Of a DNA stretch of 64,000 nt, positions 50,805 to 59,200 are shown piece after piece (position 1 is the stretch's first letter; the number at the start of each line of letters is the position of its first letter). The position numbers and the translations under genes were made by a program. The DNA lies in contig CAUBIC010000009.1 in NCBI GenBank assembly GCA_958435945.1, positions 1-64,000 on the forward strand. Direction: 5' to 3'. Source of the stretch: an uncultured Collinsella sp. (GTDB lineage Bacteria > Actinomycetota > Coriobacteriia > Coriobacteriales > Coriobacteriaceae). Under the pieces are notes generated by a model. That model was not told the origin of the DNA, ran no database searches, and was given only the letters and a program-made list of their open reading frames with translations.

Positions 50805-51527
50805 ATGAATGTAGAAACTGCGCAGCGGCTCGCCGACCTTCGTCGCAGCAAGGGTTTTAGCCAAGAAGGGCTGGCGCGAAAGTTGGGGCTGTCGCGCCAA
50901 GCGGTCAGTAAATGGGAGCGCGCGGAGAGCTCGCCCGATACCGAGAACCTGATCTCGCTCGCCAAACTCTATGGCGTGAGCTTGGACGAGCTCCTCAATC
51001 CGAGCGACGAGATCGAGGACGATATCGAGTTTGAGAACGAGGACCGCGCCCGCCAGCGCGAGGCCGAGGCGGCAGAGCGTGCTCGCACCCATGAGGCGGC
51101 GGCGCGCGCTACCGAGGCGGCAACGCAGGCGAGTGATGCTGCGGCCAAGGCGGCGCAAGCGGCAAGCTGGAGTGCGCAGGCTGCCAATGCGGCGACGGCT
51201 CAGGCGACGAGTGGCGGCGCAGCTGGCTCGACTCCGGTGAAGGGTCCGTTCCAGTCGTTCCCGTATTGGGCCGTGTGTTGGCTGCTGTTCTTTTTGCTGA
51301 TGTTCCTGTTTGGTGCCGGCCCCTTTGCCGCGCTGATCTTCTTTACGATTCCCATCTATCACTGGGTGGCGCGTGCGCTCGATGGTGATTGGGCACGCGG
51401 GGTTATTCAGGTTGGTCCGGCGCCGGTGGCGGTCAGGGCCCAGGGGAAGGATACTTCTGCGGAACCTGATGCTGACGTGGCTACCGCGGCCACCGCTGAG
51501 CCATGTGCCAAAGAAGGTGACGAATGA
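50805..51527 (+). CDS. XRE-family membrane-bound regulator
   Basis: 240 residues. An N-terminal XRE helix-turn-helix (AQRLADLRRSKGFSQEGLARKLGLSRQAVSKWERAESSP) is followed by an Ala/Glu/Arg coiled segment (85-140), then two closely spaced hydrophobic segments (about 155-195), so the DNA-binding domain is tethered to the membrane. GGAGG lies 4 nt before the ATG. The stop overlaps the ATG of the DUF4097 gene, implying a coupled pair in which the membrane partner may pass an envelope signal to the regulator. Confidence 0.87.
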   Translation: MNVETAQRLADLRRSKGFSQEGLARKLGLSRQAVSKWERAESSPDTENLISLAKLYGVSLDELLNPSDEIEDDIEFENEDRARQREAEAAERARTHEAAARATEAATQASDAAAKAAQAASWSAQAANAATAQATSGGAAGSTPVKGPFQSFPYWAVCWLLFFLLMFLFGAGPFAALIFFTIPIYHWVARALDGDWARGVIQVGPAPVAVRAQGKDTSAEPDADVATAATAEPCAKEGDE

Positions 51528-52423
51528 TGAAGCTTTCGCATGAATCCAAGCTGCGCCTGGGCGTCGGCATCGGAGCGTTTGTGCTCATCATCGGGCTTGT
51601 CTTTGGCATTTCGCGGACATTGATTCATTTTGATGGTCCGTGGGATTTCGACGATGTTGTATCCGGCTTGTCTGGTATGGACGATGCGCTTGACGAGGAC
51701 GATCTCTTGGATGACGGCAGCTATTCCGCTCGGCCTCAGCAACTTTCGTGTACGACCTTTGATGCTGATGAGTTTCGCTACCTCGATTTCGATATCGATG
51801 CGGCTACGGTGGACGTCAAGGTTGTTGATGGCAACAAGGCTCGCGTTATCGAGCGGGGACGCGTTGCCAATGGTATGGATGCCTCCAAGGCCGCGACGCA
51901 GAACATCGCATCCGTCGAGGACTCGACGCTCAAGGTTTCTCAGTTTGGAAGTGATGACGGTAAGGCAATTGACCGCTCGGTTACGGTTGAGCTGCCGCGC
52001 CGTGTTGCCGCACATCTGAAGGGAGTCAACGCGCACGTGGGCTCGGGTGATCTGCAGATTGCCGGTGTCACCTGTGATGGTTTCGACCTTTTCCTGGGTG
52101 CGGGAGATGTGGGGTTTGCGGGCAGCGTGACTGATGCGCTTAGTGCAGAGGTCGGGTCGGGCGATGTAACGTTCGAGCTCTACCAGGCCCCCGCGAAGTC
52201 GATGGACGTGAGTGTGGGCTCGGGTGATGTGGAGATGACGGTTCCGAACTCGACGGGCTTTAAGGCGAGCCTCACCTTGGGCAGCGGCGACTTCGAGAGC
52301 GATTTCCTTCCGCTTGACTACGACGGCGAGACCATTTTGAATCTTGAATTCGATAATGGCGATAAGTCCGCCACGTATCGTTTTGAGGTTGGTTCGGGCG
52401 ACATGTCATTTGATTCAGAGTGA
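51524..52423 (+). CDS. DUF4097-family membrane-anchored beta-repeat protein
   Basis: 299 residues: an N-terminal membrane segment (about 10-32), an acidic linker (40-65), then a DUF4097 beta-solenoid with repeated VGSGD/GAGD turns (HVGSGDL, LGAGDV, EVGSGDV, SVGSGDV, TLGSGDF, EVGSGDM). The solenoid is probably outside the membrane. It overlaps the XRE regulator by 4 nt. DUF4097 proteins are often paired with membrane-anchored helix-turn-helix proteins in Gram-positive bacteria; the signal sensed is unknown. A strong terminator follows. Confidence 0.87.
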   Translation: MMKLSHESKLRLGVGIGAFVLIIGLVFGISRTLIHFDGPWDFDDVVSGLSGMDDALDEDDLLDDGSYSARPQQLSCTTFDADEFRYLDFDIDAATVDVKVVDGNKARVIERGRVANGMDASKAATQNIASVEDSTLKVSQFGSDDGKAIDRSVTVELPRRVAAHLKGVNAHVGSGDLQIAGVTCDGFDLFLGAGDVGFAGSVTDALSAEVGSGDVTFELYQAPAKSMDVSVGSGDVEMTVPNSTGFKASLTLGSGDFESDFLPLDYDGETILNLEFDNGDKSATYRFEVGSGDMSFDSE

Positions 52424-52470
52424 CGGGCGGTTATCGAAGACTTATAAACCATAGCTGCGCTGTTTGATGG

Positions 52471-52505
52471 AGGCGCCGGAGCCGTGACGGGCTCCGGCGC
52501 CTTTG
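52471..52505 (+). terminator. Intrinsic terminator
   Basis: AGGCGCCGGAGCC pairs with GGCTCCGGCGCCT around a 6-nt loop and is followed by TTTG. The next promoter begins immediately after it. Confidence 0.85.
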
Positions 52506-52509
52506 CCTT

Positions 52510-52515
52510 TACAAT
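52510..52515 (+). promoter_or_regulatory. -10 box giving a leaderless elp3 transcript
   Basis: TACAAT ends 6 nt before the Elp3 ATG, placing the transcription start at or next to the A of ATG. No ribosome site is present between them. Confidence 0.55.
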
Positions 52516-52521
52516 GGGGTC

Positions 52522-54429
52522 ATGGAACAGATTATCTTGAACATACTCGAGGCTCTGCGTCGCGGCGAGACCGTGGACGACAAAGCGCTCGTCAAACTGA
52601 TACATGCCGAGGCGCGCCGTGAGGGTGCCGACAAACGCGATTTGGCCAAGCGCCGTCTGCTGCCGTTCTACCAGCGGGTAAAACGTGAGGAGCCGGCTCG
52701 TTGGGCTGGGTGGAATGTCGATGCCGAGCTGGAACGTCGACTGCTGCAGGTGCTGCGTATGAAGCCTCGTCGCACGGCCTCGGGCGTGGCGACCATTACC
52801 GTCATCACCAAGCCCTGGCCGTGCTCGGGCGATTGCCTGTTTTGCCCCAACGATCTGCGCATGCCTAAAAGCTATCTGCATGCCGAGCCGGCGTGCGCCC
52901 GTGCGGAGCAAAACTGCTTCGACCCGTATCTGCAGGTGAGCGCTCGTCTGACCGCGCTTTCGCAGATGGGGCATGCGACCGACAAGATAGAGCTCATCGT
53001 GCTCGGTGGCACCTGGAGCGACTATCCGAAAGGGTATCAAACATGGTTTATGTCGGAACTTTTCCGTGCGCTCAATGACGATGCCGTCGCCGGCGTGGCG
53101 GCAAACCCCATGTTGGCGCGTCCGGGCATCAGTCGTGCCGAGGCGGGGCGCCTGCTCGATGACGCTCCCGCCGATGCCCTGCCGTCGGTGGTAACAGAGC
53201 GCCGCGAGCGCTATCGGGCTGCCGGCATTGCGACAGACGAGGCTGAGCTTGCTGCCGGCGTTGCCGACGAGCAGGAGCGTGTGGATGCTGCCGTGGGCGG
53301 CTATAACCGCGCGGTGCGTCGTCTGTACGGCCCCGGTACGCCGTGGGGCGAGGTTGCCGAGTGGCAGACGACAACGATGGAGGAGCTTGAGCGCCAGCAG
53401 CGCATCAACGAGACGGCGAAGCATCGCGTGGTGGGACTCGTTATCGAGACGCGCCCCGATGCCGTAACGCCGCAGGCCCTCACGCTTATCCGCCGCCTGG
53501 GTTGCACCAAGATCCAGATGGGCATCCAGAGCCTCGACCAGCACCTGCTCGATATCAATGAGCGCCGCATTTCGGTGGCTCAGGTCGAGCGGGCGTTTTC
53601 GCTTGCGCGCCTGTTTGGCTTTAAGATTCACGCGCATTTTATGCTCAACTTGCTGGGCGCCACGCCCGAGGGGGACAAGCGCGACTACGAGCGCTTTATG
53701 ACCGAGGGGGCCTTTATGCCCGACGAGGTCAAGGTCTACCCGTGTGCGCTCATCGAGGGCTCGCGTCTGGTGGGCTGCTACGAGCGCGGCGAGTGGCGCC
53801 CCTATACCGAGGAAGAGCTGCTCGATGTGCTGGCCGACGACATCGTGGTGACGCCGGCGTTCTGCCGCATCAGCCGCATGATCCGCGACTTTAGCTCCGA
53901 TGACATCATGGTGGGCAACAAGAAACCCAACCTGCGCCAGCTCGTTGAGAACCGCCTGGCTGCTCGGGGTGACGGTGCGACGGTGCGTGAGATTCGCTAT
54001 CGCGAGATCAGCACGGCGGGCGCCGACCTGGACGAGTTGACCCTTGACGAGGAAGTGGCGTACGAGACGCCGGTGACGCACGAGCGCTTTTTGCAGTGGG
54101 TGACACCGCAGGGCAAAATCGCGGGCTTTTTGCGCCTGTCGCTGCCCGACCGCGCGTTTGTTGCCGCGCATGCGGACGAGTTGCCGACGGTGTCGGACGA
54201 GGCGATGATTCGCGAGGTTCACGTGTATGGCATGGCGGCGCGCGTGGGCGATCAAGGCCAGGCGGCGCAGCATCACGGGTTGGGGCGTTTGCTCGTAGAG
54301 CGTGCGTGCGAGATTGCCCGGGATGCGGGTTATGCGCGTATCAACGTGATTAGCGCGATTGGCACACGTGAGTACTATCGTCATCTTGGATTTTATGACC
54401 ATGGCCTTTATCTGCAAAAGGAGCTCTAG
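52522..54429 (+). CDS. Elp3-family radical SAM / acetyltransferase (tRNA U34 modification)
   Basis: 635 residues. An N-terminal tRNA-binding helical region is followed by a radical SAM domain with the cluster motif CSGDCLFC, then VLGGTWSDYP, GLVIETRPDAV, GCTKIQMGIQS and DEVKVYPCALIEGS. A GNAT acetyltransferase domain with IREVHVYG, HHGLGRLLVERA and ISAIGTREYYRHLGF occupies the C-terminus. This is the Elp3 architecture, which in eukaryotes and archaea makes cm5U34 in tRNA. Bacterial Elp3 is uncommon. The start is supported by the -10 position (leaderless). The next gene begins directly after its stop. Confidence 0.93.
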   Translation: MEQIILNILEALRRGETVDDKALVKLIHAEARREGADKRDLAKRRLLPFYQRVKREEPARWAGWNVDAELERRLLQVLRMKPRRTASGVATITVITKPWPCSGDCLFCPNDLRMPKSYLHAEPACARAEQNCFDPYLQVSARLTALSQMGHATDKIELIVLGGTWSDYPKGYQTWFMSELFRALNDDAVAGVAANPMLARPGISRAEAGRLLDDAPADALPSVVTERRERYRAAGIATDEAELAAGVADEQERVDAAVGGYNRAVRRLYGPGTPWGEVAEWQTTTMEELERQQRINETAKHRVVGLVIETRPDAVTPQALTLIRRLGCTKIQMGIQSLDQHLLDINERRISVAQVERAFSLARLFGFKIHAHFMLNLLGATPEGDKRDYERFMTEGAFMPDEVKVYPCALIEGSRLVGCYERGEWRPYTEEELLDVLADDIVVTPAFCRISRMIRDFSSDDIMVGNKKPNLRQLVENRLAARGDGATVREIRYREISTAGADLDELTLDEEVAYETPVTHERFLQWVTPQGKIAGFLRLSLPDRAFVAAHADELPTVSDEAMIREVHVYGMAARVGDQGQAAQHHGLGRLLVERACEIARDAGYARINVISAIGTREYYRHLGFYDHGLYLQKEL

Positions 54430-55308
54430 ATGAACAAGCCGAGTGTTTCTGCCGGCGTCGTTGCCGGCGTTGCTCTGGGGGCCGCGGCGCTTGGCGCGGC
54501 CGCTGTCGCTGTCCGTGCTGCCTGTCTGCAGGTTGCGCGAACCCGCAATGGGTTGGCGCGTGTGAAACGTGTGCACGATGAGGGCGGCGACGAAGTCCGT
54601 GTATTGGTGCAAGGCGGCGTTTACCAAAGCGCAAGCTACGTTGGCGAGCGTTGGGCGGAGCCCGTCTTTGCGTACTATCGCGCGTTTGACGACGTGTTTG
54701 AGGCTGAGGACGCAATGCGTGATGCTTACGGGCATGGTATCGACCGTATTCTCATGCTGGGCGGCGGCGGGTTTGCCTATCCCAAGTTTGCACTGATGTC
54801 GCACGAGAGCTTGCGCATGGACGTCGTTGAGTACGATGCCGAGATTACGCGCCTGGCGCGCCGTTGGTTCTACCTGGACGAGCTGGAGCGCACGGTGGGC
54901 GATCGCCTGCGAGTGATTACCGCTGAGGCTCGATCGTATCTGGGCGTGACGAGCGTGGGTCATCGTCGCTACGACGTGGTCGTGAGCGATTGCTTTGGCG
55001 GTGCCGAGCCCGTACGCGAGCTGGCGACGGTTGAGGCATTGCGTTTGGTGCGAGGCAGCCTGAACCCCGGGGGCATCTATGTTGCCAATATCGTGAGTGC
55101 GAACAGGGGGAGCGACGTGACGTTCCTGCGCGATTGCGTTGCCGCGGCACTCGAGGTATTCGCCCACGCCTGGGTGGTCCCATGCGGCGATGCGGAGTTC
55201 GGCGGCGAGGAGAACTACCTGCTCATCGCCAGCGACGGCGACTATGTCTTTGCCGAAGCTGTGCCCTTCGACACCGACTTCCTCGGCACCGTCCTTCACG
55301 ACAAGTAA
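54430..55308 (+). CDS. Spermidine synthase-like protein with N-terminal membrane segment
   Basis: 292 residues. An Ala/Val-rich hydrophobic segment (about 8-32) precedes a methyltransferase-fold domain of the polyamine synthase family: DRILMLGGGGFAYPKF, MDVVEYDAEITRLARRWF and YDVVVSDCFGG. The core Asp pair for the aminopropyl donor pocket is partly different from true SpeE, and no decarboxylated-AdoMet enzyme is nearby, so it is likely a spermidine-synthase-like protein of unknown substrate. The ATG follows the elp3 stop without a gap, with AGGAG inside the elp3 end. Confidence 0.83.
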   Translation: MNKPSVSAGVVAGVALGAAALGAAAVAVRAACLQVARTRNGLARVKRVHDEGGDEVRVLVQGGVYQSASYVGERWAEPVFAYYRAFDDVFEAEDAMRDAYGHGIDRILMLGGGGFAYPKFALMSHESLRMDVVEYDAEITRLARRWFYLDELERTVGDRLRVITAEARSYLGVTSVGHRRYDVVVSDCFGGAEPVRELATVEALRLVRGSLNPGGIYVANIVSANRGSDVTFLRDCVAAALEVFAHAWVVPCGDAEFGGEENYLLIASDGDYVFAEAVPFDTDFLGTVLHDK

Positions 55309-55334
55309 GTCTCTCCGTCCCAAAAAGACGGGTC

Positions 55335-57779
55335 TTAGGCGTGGTCGCTCCAGCTGCGGACACGCTGCTTCATGCCCTCTATGTCGAGCACGCCTTCGGC
55401 AAAGCCCTTGCGCACGAGCTCTTCGGGAACAAACTCGTCGTAGCGGTCAAAATAAGGCACCTCGCCGGGATAGACGAGCTCGATGGGATCGAAGTCCTTC
55501 TCGGCCTCGGCGGCGAGCACCTCAAAGAACGTCTCCTCGTCGGCCTTCATCTTAAACTGCATAAAGTACGGGCGCGATGGGTCGAGTCCGCGAAGGCCCA
55601 GCTCCGCGGCACATTTAATCTTAAGCATGCGCTCGAGCGCCAAAAAGGCGTAGCTGCCCAGCCAAGGGAAGAGTACCCAGGTATCGCCGCCCAGGTTGAT
55701 AAGCGGTTTAGTTCCCGCGCCCGAAATCTCGGCGGTATGACGAGCCTGCGCCAAGCGGGCCCGTGCGTTACCCATAAGGTACGGATACGCGGCGTGCTCG
55801 TTGAGCGCCTTGCGCATGCGCTCGAGTACGTGTGTATTGATGTCGCCGGGGCAGTCGCCAAAGTAGGCCGGCACCCGGCCCTTGACCTGCGTGGCAAAGA
55901 CGGTATGACGCTTCCAGTCCACTTCCTCGACAATCCAGCAGTGTCCGGCGATGGCGATGCGCTCACCGGGCGGTGGCGGATTGACGATCGTGCCCAACTC
56001 GGCCGACTCGCTGCGAACGGTGAACTCCTCGTTTTCCTGGAACACGGCGTAAAACTTAAAGTTGTTAATAATGCGCTCGCCCGCGAGGCCCACAATGAGC
56101 CCACCGCCCTCGGTGACCTGGATGTGGTCGATCTTGATGAGGTGGCGCAGCAGTACGCGATAGTCATCGGCCGAGACGCGGTGGAAATAGCTGAGCGTGA
56201 GCACGCGCTGGGCAAGTTCGGCAGGCGTGAGTTCGCCGGTGCTGGCGAGGGTCGACATGGTCTGGTGATAGAGCAGACTGTAGGGGAGTCGATCGAGCTC
56301 GGGCGGCTCGACCCACTTTTCCTCGCGATAGAGTTGTACGAGCGCGATGCCCTGCAAGAGCTTCCACGGAATGGTCTCGGGCATCATCGTGCGCGGGTCG
56401 GGCTCTTCCTCGCGCATGACAAACCACATCTCGGGCGGAAGATCGCGGCGTCCCGTGCGCCCCATGCGCTGCAAAAAGGAGCTGACGGTAAACGGTGCAT
56501 CGATCTGGAACGCGCGCTCCAGGCGACCGATATCAATGCCGAGCTCCAGCGTGGAGGTGGTGACGGTTGTCTGTGCCTGTTCCTCGTCGCGCATGAGCTC
56601 TTCTGCCGTCTCGCGTAGCGATGCCGAGAGGTTGCCGTGATGGATAAGGAAGCGGTCGGGCTCGTGCCGGCTCTCGCAGTAGCTACGCAGCATGGAGCAT
56701 ACGGCCTCTGCCTCCTCGCGCGAGTTGGCAAAGACCAAGCACTTTCGGCCGCGCGTGTGCTCAAAGATATATCCCATACCGGGGTCGGCGTTGTCTGGTG
56801 CTGTATCGGTGGGGTTGAGTAATGCCTGTTCGGGTGCTTGGGGGATGTCGACTTCGCCCTCGGGGGCCGAGGAAGCTTGGCGGTCCTTGGGAGCGGCCTT
56901 GCCCTGTGCCCGCTCACGACGTTGACGGCGCTCCTCTTGTGTGAGCTGTCCGCTGTGACGCATGTCTTGGGCGCCGGCGGGCAGTGCCGCGGATGCCGCC
57001 GCATCGATGCGCTCGCATGCAAGCACTTCGGCCTCTTGAGGACCTGTACCCATGAATCCCCGCTGCTGCGCCTGGGGGCCCGAGTTGTAGAAGTGCTCCA
57101 TGGAGATGCGCCACACGCGGCGCGGTTCTTCAAAGCGGGGGATAACGCAGTCGCGCCCCGTTCCCTGTGAGAGAAAAGCGCCCGTGCGCTCGGGGTCGCC
57201 GATGGTAGCCGAAAGGCCAATGCGGCGAGGCTGCACGCCGGCCATGCGCGAGAGTCGCTCGATAAGGCAGAGCGTTTGCCCGCCACGGTCGCCGCGCATG
57301 AGCGAGTGGGCCTCATCGATGACCACGTAGCGCAGGTCGCAAAACATGCGCGGGATCGCCATGTGCTTATGGATTAAAAGCGCTTCGAGTGACTCGGGTG
57401 TAATTTGCAGGATGCCGCTCGGTTTTTTAATGAGCTTAGCCTTGTGCGACTGCGAGACATCGCCATGCCAGTGCCAGACAGGGATATCGGCCTCTTCGCA
57501 GAGGTCGTTGAGGCGGACGAACTGATCATTGATGAGCGCTTTGAGGGGGCCGATGTAGAGGGCGCCCACGCTCGCGGGCGGGTTCTCCCAAAACTCGGTC
57601 AGGATGGGAAAGAAGGCTGCCTCGGTTTTGCCGGAAGCTGTGGATGCCGTTAGGAGCACATTGTCTTGTGTGTTAAAGATGGCATCTGCCGCCGCAACCT
57701 GGATAGAGCGCAGACTCTTCCAATCGTGGGAGTAGATGAAGTCTTGGATAAACGGAGCATATCGGTCAAAGGCGTTCAC
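55335..57779 (-). CDS. Lhr/BrxHI-like DEAD-box helicase
   Basis: 814 residues of superfamily 2. Motif I is TASTASGKTEA, Ia GPLKALINDQF, II DEAHS, III SATIGD, and VI QRMGRTGRRD. An insert of about 110 polar residues between the two RecA domains, and a C-terminal region of about 330 residues, follow the pattern of Lhr-like helicases such as BrxHI of type 2 BREX. The GTG at 57779 has GGGGAGG 4 nt upstream. It is the third gene after the TerB-N and ATPase genes, separated from the latter by 116 nt with a terminator-like repeat, so expression may be attenuated or independent. Confidence 0.88.
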   Translation of the reverse strand: MNAFDRYAPFIQDFIYSHDWKSLRSIQVAAADAIFNTQDNVLLTASTASGKTEAAFFPILTEFWENPPASVGALYIGPLKALINDQFVRLNDLCEEADIPVWHWHGDVSQSHKAKLIKKPSGILQITPESLEALLIHKHMAIPRMFCDLRYVVIDEAHSLMRGDRGGQTLCLIERLSRMAGVQPRRIGLSATIGDPERTGAFLSQGTGRDCVIPRFEEPRRVWRISMEHFYNSGPQAQQRGFMGTGPQEAEVLACERIDAAASAALPAGAQDMRHSGQLTQEERRQRRERAQGKAAPKDRQASSAPEGEVDIPQAPEQALLNPTDTAPDNADPGMGYIFEHTRGRKCLVFANSREEAEAVCSMLRSYCESRHEPDRFLIHHGNLSASLRETAEELMRDEEQAQTTVTTSTLELGIDIGRLERAFQIDAPFTVSSFLQRMGRTGRRDLPPEMWFVMREEEPDPRTMMPETIPWKLLQGIALVQLYREEKWVEPPELDRLPYSLLYHQTMSTLASTGELTPAELAQRVLTLSYFHRVSADDYRVLLRHLIKIDHIQVTEGGGLIVGLAGERIINNFKFYAVFQENEEFTVRSESAELGTIVNPPPPGERIAIAGHCWIVEEVDWKRHTVFATQVKGRVPAYFGDCPGDINTHVLERMRKALNEHAAYPYLMGNARARLAQARHTAEISGAGTKPLINLGGDTWVLFPWLGSYAFLALERMLKIKCAAELGLRGLDPSRPYFMQFKMKADEETFFEVLAAEAEKDFDPIELVYPGEVPYFDRYDEFVPEELVRKGFAEGVLDIEGMKQRVRSWSDHA

Positions 57780-57860
57780 GGGGCCTCCCCTCAAATACGA
57801 ACCTCTCAATGCGGTTGGCAATGGTTTGCTGCATTGCTGTCTCAACGTTTGTACAGATAA

Positions 57861-57897
57861 AAGCTGCCAAAATAGACCTGTCCCTTTTTGGCAGGTT
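57861..57897. repeat. Half-copy of the GGGACAGG palindrome at the ATPase 3' end
   Basis: It matches one arm of 10770-10871. On the minus strand CTGCCAAAA pairs with TTTTGGCAG and is followed by CTTTTATC, a terminator shape, starting at the TAA stop of the ATPase gene. Confidence 0.7.
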
Positions 57898-59200
57898 AGA
57901 TGGTGAATTCGGCGAAGTTGCGGTCGCCGTCTGCGGTGCCGGTGTCGCCTGTTGCGGCTGCCGGTGCCAGCGCGTCGCCGCCGACGCCTTGCAGCAACTC
58001 GGCCACGTTTGCATCGGGGTTCTGGCACAGGATATCGAGCAGCTCGATAAAGTCACGGATGACCTCACGCGGCGTCAGGTGCGTATCGGCTCCCACGCGG
58101 CCAAACTCAATCTTGAGAAAGTCTACCAAGTCGTTCTCGGTAAGCGTGGGCGTCCAGCCAAAGTATCCGGCATGGATCTGCATGAGTTTTTCGATCAGCA
58201 CCAGCAACTCCTCGTAGGTGAGTGGCTGCAGGCGGATGATGGGCGCGAGCATGTCCTTAAGGTCCTCGCGTGCAAAGCGGCCCTGAGCGAGTCGACTTCG
58301 CAGGGCCTCGTAGGAGAACACGCCACGGCGGCGGTCTTCGATGGAGGTTGGCGTGCCGCCCATGATCATGCCCAGGTACTGCGCCTTGCCCTGGAGCGTG
58401 TCGTTGTACATGGTCAGGATCTTCTCGTAGTTGTATTGGCGCGTGATGGCGTTGGGGATCTTATACAGATTCACGAGCTCGTCGATGAGCACCAGCATGC
58501 CCTTGTAGCCGCTGCAGACCAAAAAGCGCGCAATGAGCTTAACGTAGTCGTACCAGTCGTCATCGCTGATGATGGTCGAGGAGCCCAGCTCGGCGCGTGC
58601 CTCACTCTTGGTGCGGTACTCGCCGCGAATCCATTTGGTCACGCGGCTCATAGCTTCTTCGTCGCCCTCGGATACGGCCGCGCGGTAGCGGCGGAGCATG
58701 CGGGCGAAGTCGAAGCCGTGGACCATTTCCTCGAGTGGGGCCAGTTGGGCATTGACGGCAGACTCGTCGGCATCGGCACACGAGGCGACCCAGCGATCCA
58801 GGATAAGGTTGAGCGCACCGCCCTCGGGGCGCGTCTTGGTCGATATGTTGCGGATGAGCTCACGGTAGGTGGCAAGGCCCTGTCCCTGGCCGCCCTGCAG
58901 ACGGCGTTCAGGGGATAAGTCGGCATCGGCGACGACGAATCCCTCGCCCATGGCGTGCGTGCGGATGGTCTGGAGCAAAAAGCTCTTGCCGGCGCCGTAG
59001 CGACCGACTAGGAAACGGAAGCTCGCGCCGCCGTCGGCGATGAGGCTCAGGTCGGTGAGCAGAGCACGGATCTCGACCTCGCGCCCCACGGTGATATAGG
59101 GAAGGCCGATGCGCGGGACCACGCCGCCCTTGAGCGAGTTGAGAATGACGGCGGCGACGCGCTTGGGCACGCGGGGTGCTGCGGATGCGGTATCACTCAT
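57896..59200 (-). CDS. BrxD-like (DUF2791) P-loop ATPase
   Basis: A 434-residue AAA/STAND-like ATPase. Walker A is GRYGAGKSF (about 66-74) and Walker B LVLIDELVNL; GGTPTSIEDRRRGVFSYEALRSRL follows and corresponds to the sensor/arginine region of this family. It resembles the DUF2791/BrxD ATPase of type 2 BREX. ATG 59200 overlaps the end of the TerB-N gene by 8 nt, so the two are translationally coupled. In BREX, BrxD works with a BrxHI-like helicase, also present here, but no PglX methylase or PglZ is encoded in the window. Confidence 0.88.
   Translation of the reverse strand: MSDTASAAPRVPKRVAAVILNSLKGGVVPRIGLPYITVGREVEIRALLTDLSLIADGGASFRFLVGRYGAGKSFLLQTIRTHAMGEGFVVADADLSPERRLQGGQGQGLATYRELIRNISTKTRPEGGALNLILDRWVASCADADESAVNAQLAPLEEMVHGFDFARMLRRYRAAVSEGDEEAMSRVTKWIRGEYRTKSEARAELGSSTIISDDDWYDYVKLIARFLVCSGYKGMLVLIDELVNLYKIPNAITRQYNYEKILTMYNDTLQGKAQYLGMIMGGTPTSIEDRRRGVFSYEALRSRLAQGRFAREDLKDMLAPIIRLQPLTYEELLVLIEKLMQIHAGYFGWTPTLTENDLVDFLKIEFGRVGADTHLTPREVIRDFIELLDILCQNPDANVAELLQGVGGDALAPAAATGDTGTADGDRNFAEFTI

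Noticed and set aside
52318..55323. A 1001-codon open frame on the minus strand across the Elp3 and spermidine-synthase-like genes
   Set aside because: It is antisense to two well-supported genes with recognised domains; such long shadows are common in GC-rich DNA. Its translation has no recognisable domain.
55309..55334. Small CCGTC/GACGG hairpin as a terminator between convergent genes
   Set aside because: The stem is only 5 bp and no T-run follows; too weak to call.
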